Part shown: positions 59,140 to 64,000 of the stretch, piece by piece
Layout: each line of letters opens with the position of its first letter
How positions within the stretch are numbered: the stretch's first letter is position 1
NCBI GenBank assembly: GCA_947561585.1
Contig: CANNZV010001131.1
Span: 1 to 64,000 of the forward strand
Direction of reading: 5' to 3'
DNA: 64,000 nucleotides
DNA from: Caprella mutica
Lineage: Eukaryota > Arthropoda > Malacostraca > Amphipoda > Caprellidae
The notes under the pieces: model-generated
What the model was told of the DNA's origin: nothing
Databases searched by the model: none
Seen by the model: only the letters and a program-made list of their open reading frames with translations
Made by a program: the position numbers and the translations under genes

Positions 59140-60020
59140 ATTAGAATTTGCACCACGACTCAAAATATCACTTTTTCCCTCGTACTTTTTCCCGCGTAAG
59201 GAGACGAGGGACATCACGCGTAGGACAGCGCGTGACCCCCTGTGCAAAAAAAAACCGCGGTCAAAAACCCCCCGTACAAAATACCCCCCGGACAAAAACC
59301 CTCCGTGCAATAAACCCCCCGGACAAATACCCCCCGGACAAAAAAAAAACAAGCAAAAAACCCCCGGTCTATATAAATAGCATAATTAATTTTTATTAAT
59401 ATATTAAACATTATTCAATGCGAACCAATAATTATTACATTTTCTTCGAAAATATGACAATTTTTTTGCAAAATAAGGTATACCCAATTACCTATTTTAT
59501 AGTTAAAATAAGTACAGTATACATTTTGTCACTATCAAACCTGGCCCCCAAACCCCCCCAATCGGACCGCTAACCTAACCTTAGGTGCACTATATCTCTT
59601 TATATTTATAGCATATAGTAATTTTATTAATAAAAAATTAATGAAAATTAATTAAAATAAATTTTGCTATTTGTATCGACTGGGGGTTTTTAGCACCGGG
59701 TTTTTTTTGCTTGGGGGGGGGTGTTCTTGTCCGGGGGGTTTATTATACGCGGAAATTTTGTCCAGTGGGTATATTGCACGGGGGTTTATGACCGCGGGGT
59801 TTTTTTGCACGGGGGGTTATTGTCCTGTCACCGGGACAGACATGGGATTTCAGTCGGATTCAAGACGTGAGACGTCTCGCGTGGACAGACGTAGGACATA
59901 CTGCTTTTTTATGACATGGGATGTGAGGGGGAATTATGCAAGACGTCTTAAGTCCTTCGCAATCCCTCGCCATAGCGTATGTTTTCCCTCGTTGTCCCAC
60001 GCGGGACAGAGAAGAAATGG
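59140..60020. mobile_element. Foldback element with CCCCCCGGACAAA word arrays
   Basis: The left arm (59250-59370) has about seven words such as CCCCCCGGACAAATA. The right arm (59680-59830) has the complementary GTCCGGGGGGTTTATT and variants. Outside these, GGGACATCACGCGTAGGACA (left) and GACGTAGGACATA, CCCACGCGGGACAGAG (right) form a second, outer set. The core near 59550-59620 (CGGACCGCTAACCTAACCTT) matches the core of the foldback element at 3291-4730. Confidence 0.7.
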
Positions 60021-60200
60021 TTAGGTGGTTTAGCTTTATCAATATCGAACCTCATTGGGGAGGTGACCATCCAAACTATAAACCTAACTCTAGGTGAAAT
60101 ATTAAATTAGTGTATTTAGTATTTAAATGGGTGGAATTTTCCGAGGTGGAATTTACTGGAGTGCATTATATTGGGGTGGGATATACCAGTCATTCTTTTT
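60021..60200. repeat. Partial foldback arm
   Basis: CTATAAACCTAACTCTAGGTG at 60078 resembles the shared core, and three GGTGGAATTTTCCGA-like words follow at 60128-60185. No matching opposite arm is visible. Confidence 0.45.
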
Positions 60201-60428
60201 ATAGATTATAGACTACCAATTCAAAATAGCAATTAAAAAACATAAATTTATATATATTGATTCATTAAGAACAATGTGACTATTCTGTAGGTAAAGAGCA
60301 TCTCATAAAGTAACCAACACACTCTTTCACTCATTAATAATTACAATCATATTCTATGGCAAAATTGATCAATATAAGAATTTTGTTTCACAACATTTAT
60401 TTGCTTATCATATTTTTTATCTTTTCAG

Positions 60429-61603
60429 TTACTTGAATTTGCTCTTACTAGATTATATTGTGTAGAAAAATGTGTGTCTTAACTTTCTACGACAACTTCA
60501 GACGCCGTATTGGTAGTCTCCTCGGAGGTGGTTTTACTGACGCTATTCTGTTGGTTGAAGAAGTTGAGATACCTGTGCACAAGTGCATTCTCGCCGCTCA
60601 CAGTGAATACTTTAGGTAAGTCTCAACTGATGGTATATAAAAGACTAATTGAACATTGTTATAAATTATTTTATTTCAATCTAAAATATGAAGGGAATTG
60701 TCAATAGGTTTGCAAGAGACCTGTTCAATTGGTTGTCAGTCTTATTTTATATGAGATAATTTAACATATGAGCTTCCAATTGCATAATTTTAGTATAAAA
60801 TTATCTAATGTGCTCTGAATCACTCACCTACTTTCTCACTCAATCATTCTTCCTACCTCTCTCTTCAAAAATTCCTATGAGCTCTCTTCTTCTTCAATTT
60901 CTTCTTATTTCAAAATATTTTTCACAACAACGTTCAATTACCACAAATTATCTCTACTAATATTCTTTTCACATAATTCCTTTGATAGATTTATCGTCTT
61001 TTGAACTATATATTTCTATTTTCCTACTCGTTTTCATCTTATTTTAGCGTTCCAAATATCATTTCCTAGGAATTTAACATCCTCTTTTTTTACTTGTTAT
61101 TTTAATTTTATATTCTGCTTTCTCACCTACTAGCATGATCTCCCTTACCTCTCTATATTTACTTATAAATTTACCCACTAGTCAGTCCATTACCATTTGA
61201 CCAAAGCATCTGCTAGCTTCCTCAACTCAGTTCAACAGTTTACTAAATGTATTTTTCGTAATTCTCCATGGCTTCAGAGCTGTTAATTAATAGCATTTAT
61301 TCGATTATTTGCTTCCATTGTTTATCTTATATAATTATTAGTATTTTTAAACTTTTCAGTCACCTATTTGCAACAAAGAATGGATCTCGACCAACTGCAG
61401 ATCAGAGGGATGCTGCATCTGGTACACAAGTTGATGTTGAAGCTATGGAAATTCCCAACTCCAATAATCAATCTTTAGTGGAGATTAATGAATTCACTGT
61501 TCCACTTCCTGATACTGTTTTTGAGCTCAAAAATATTAAAGTTGAAGTAGTGAGGGCTGTGTTGGATTACTTCTACCAAGGAGAGTACAACTATGATGAA
61601 AAT
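60429..61603 (+). CDS. BTB/POZ-domain protein, first two exons
   Basis: Exon 60429-60615 follows a TTTTCAG acceptor. Its ATG at 60470 opens FYDNFRRRIGSLLGGGFTDA then ILLVEEVEIPVHKCILAAHS EYF, the classic start of a BTB fold (D..L.V....I..HK..LAA.S.YF). The donor GTAAGT joins in phase 2 to 61360-61603: a variable polar insert, then VPLPDTVFELKNIK and VVRAVLDYFYQGEYN, the conserved LDY.Y.GEY element, ending at donor GTAAGT (phase 0). BTB domains dimerise and often act as adaptors for Cullin-3 ligases or in transcription factors. The C-terminal half of the domain and any Kelch, BACK or zinc-finger partner lie beyond the exons I can see, so the subfamily is open. Confidence 0.8.
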
Positions 61604-63825
61604 GTAAGTACATTTCACTTTAAGTATCGTATTTTATTAATTATTACATTTTTTGATAAGTTTATATGTTTAGCTAAGATGAAGGCTATGAGGTGACGAT
61701 AAGAGTTGGTATAAATGCTTCATGCAAATTAAGAGATGTGCTTTATAACGTGTTGGTTCACAATCTGTCAATAATCATGACAAAGGTTACTGCAAACCTA
61801 CTTCTTTGCTGCATTCCAATGTTAGCCATTAGATTTATTTACAGTATATACTTTCTTCAATATGAAAAGCGAGTTGCAATGAGTAGGAATGTTATTTATA
61901 ATGACGGTGAGTGTGAAGAAATGTCACAGAGTAAAGAAAACCATCTTTTGACCATATGGGTGCGTGAATGAGGTTTTGTTGAATGGTGATACTATGGCAG
62001 AGTAATCCCTAAAGTTAAATTAAATAGTTCTTTAGGTTTTTTTCAACAATGGACTACAACTTCTGTAAGCCAAAAAATATTATCATTTTGAAACCTAATT
62101 TTATGTGCATAGCACTGAAACACTTAAAAGCTCTTATGATGCATTAAGAAGTTTTAAGAACATGCAAAAACTTGAGCGTCTCAGACTGATACGGGTTTTT
62201 TTTTCTAACTGTTACCAATAAGACGCGAATGATACGCACGACGACTTTTGCACTAACTAAAAATCTTAATAGAACATTTCTCATATCAAGAGTACAGTTG
62301 CCATTGTGGTAACCAGTTCTTTCGTCGAAATCACTGTCATTCTCTTTTTTCGGCACAATCTTTTCCTGACAACAAGTCTACGTTTTACATAACCTATCTA
62401 AATTCAAAACTTCGGTCTGATCAAACCCCCAAATCATAACCTTTAACATGAATTGGTACCCCGAGTGTGCTACTGTACACTACCTATCATGAACAAAGAT
62501 GACACAACAACAACTTGTAATATCAAATATCAAAAGCTGACATAGCCGCGACCACACTACTTATTGCAAGATTTGAACCACGAAGCTATAAGAATATTCA
62601 TTCTCTAGTGTAGACCCGTTTCGCCGGAACCTTTTTTCTAATTCTGATGAATTTTCTAACTCTAAATTTAACTTTACCGACTCTACCAATCCTATTTGTA
62701 GGCGCGCATTCAACTGGAAACCAAGGTCTGCAACTGTCACCTCATAAACTGTAGCAACCTAAACATTTCTTCAGTTTCTATTAAATATGTTTCTCGTTAT
62801 ATTTCTCATCAAATTATTTAGTACCTACTCAAATTTTAATGAACAATTCGTAAAGGAAGTAACCATTGACCTACAGCTTGAAATGAGCAACATTAGAGGC
62901 TCCTAAACGTACCTTTCACTTTAGACAGAGAAAATTCGTTTATTCTCTTACCTAATTTTAAGTTATTTGACATTATTAAATTAAACAGCCACTTTACGTA
63001 TTTAAACTTGATGTATGAAGTGCGCGTGACGAACTAAACAGTAAAGAAAGAACGTACGTAATACAATAATATAAAACTTCCGTATAGGGGTGACACAACT
63101 TAATAAGGACATGAATTACAGTTGATTCTAATACCTAATCATCATGAATTTTCTCTTAAACTATGTTCTACTGGCATTTATCCCTTGTCATTTATACTTT
63201 CCTTATCATATGTCGTCGCCGATGTGATTCAACCTATTCCAGTCCTTTGCATGACTTCTATTTCTTCTGATTGCACTGCTATTTCATGCTATGACCTAGA
63301 GTCCTAGACCTTTCATTTCACCTGTCAATTCGCATACTCTTTCATCTGCCTCACTTATTACCCTTAAACGACTTTGCCCAAACTAAGGATCTTATAAAAC
63401 ATTCTATCTTCTAAAATTATCCGATTGCTCACCACGTTTTTTCACTGATCTCGGTTGTCATTTTCTTTTTTTCACTACACTACTTTCTTCAGAATGAGTC
63501 TACGTTTCTACGGCTACCACTCTGAACTCATACATTTTGGTTAAATATTTTGATTAATCCGTTCAAGACATAACCTTCCCATAGATCTCGGTTAATTTCT
63601 TGTGTCTGCTGATGTCAAATTTAGTACGGTGTATATATCCTAATTTGTAAATAATCTTTCTACAATGGTTAAGGAACATTTCTAGATTTCATGGTAATAA
63701 TCATGGAGTTTCCATCGAAATCCAGTAATGGCCAGGATTATCACATGCTAAAAATTGACCAAACATGTTTTTAGAGACATTTTTCGCTATTAGAGAGTAA
63801 AGGGGCGGAGTTAGAGAGAAAAATA
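61604..63825. other. Probable BTB intron or flank, no exon found
   Basis: I looked for the rest of the BTB fold and for BACK/Kelch signatures and saw none. Short open frames at 61693-61971, 62144-62356 and 63122-63307 have no recognisable motif. Confidence 0.4.
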
Positions 63826-64000
63826 ACAAAACTGTGGCGACCGCCATAGCGAGCGCCACAGTGTAATACGGGCTTAAAGCCCATATTACACTGTGGCGCT
63901 CGCCATAGCGGTGTTGTCTCTCTCTACAGATATGGCGCTCACCATTCTCAAAATTGCTATTACACTAGACGAGTCGATATGGCGGTGATCGTGCATTGAA
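63826..64000. repeat. Strong hairpin and TIR-like words at the window end
   Basis: 63840-63875 (CCGCCATAGCGAGCGCCACA GTGTAATA) pairs perfectly with 63886-63920 around the loop CGGGCTTAAAGCCCA. Further words ATGGCGCTCACCATT and TATTACACTAGACGAG follow to the window edge, so the element continues outside. Confidence 0.75.

Noticed and set aside
59074..59411. Gly/Phe- and Pro/Lys-rich open frames
   Set aside because: They translate the C-rich foldback word arrays.

Overview
The window looks like nuclear DNA of an arthropod, most likely an insect and perhaps a hemipteran (weakly supported). It is AT-rich, has GT-AG introns, an insect-style copia tRNA-iMet primer site, Tc1/mariner relatives, several non-LTR remnants, and many MITEs and minisatellites. 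There is no sign of bacterial gene organisation. Coding DNA is a small fraction.

Four host loci can be supported. (1) 1040-1398 (+): probable last three exons of an unidentified gene. (2) 20027-28769 (+): five exons whose phases join exactly into a 712-codon protein. It is related to a DDE-transposase-derived family and looks like a domesticated gene. (3) 43704-33568 (-): a RING plus B-box plus coiled-coil (TRIM-type) E3 ligase with at least four coding exons. (4) 60470-61603 (+): the first two exons of a BTB/POZ protein; the rest was not found.

Layout. 1-8800 holds MITEs, a 22-bp minisatellite with higher-order structure, foldback elements and a snap-back mariner relic. 8905-11990 holds a truncated LINE and another foldback element. 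12241-15721 is a young copia-like LTR element (identical LTRs, 5-bp target duplication). It lacks pol and carries a frameshifted Tyr/Gln/Gly-rich tail resembling an hnRNP-type protein, apparently captured from a host mRNA. 16580-18690 is an 18-bp array organised in homogeneous blocks. The transposase-derived gene follows, with a dead DD37D mariner and a nested MITE/foldback pair in its introns. 28770-33560 carries a mini-transposon with a THAP remnant, a LINE RNase H fragment and MITEs. The TRIM introns hold a TTAA-flanked MITE and a 3.1-kb TIR-bounded element. 44226-57945 is a large repeat complex: two tandem copies of a unit built around a 15-bp minisatellite (about 5.0 and 1.8 kb), partly bracketed by inverted arms. 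57950-64000 holds a tRNA-like sequence, foldback elements, the BTB exons and a terminal hairpin.

A recurring, unusual theme is a set of foldback elements whose ends are short inverted arrays of a 15-18-bp 'word'. The word differs from element to element, while at least two elements share the same internal core. This may be one element family that swaps or re-invents its terminal repeats, and the giant minisatellites may be runaway versions of such arms. The long open frames over the minisatellites arise because the units contain no stop codon, and they are not annotated as genes.
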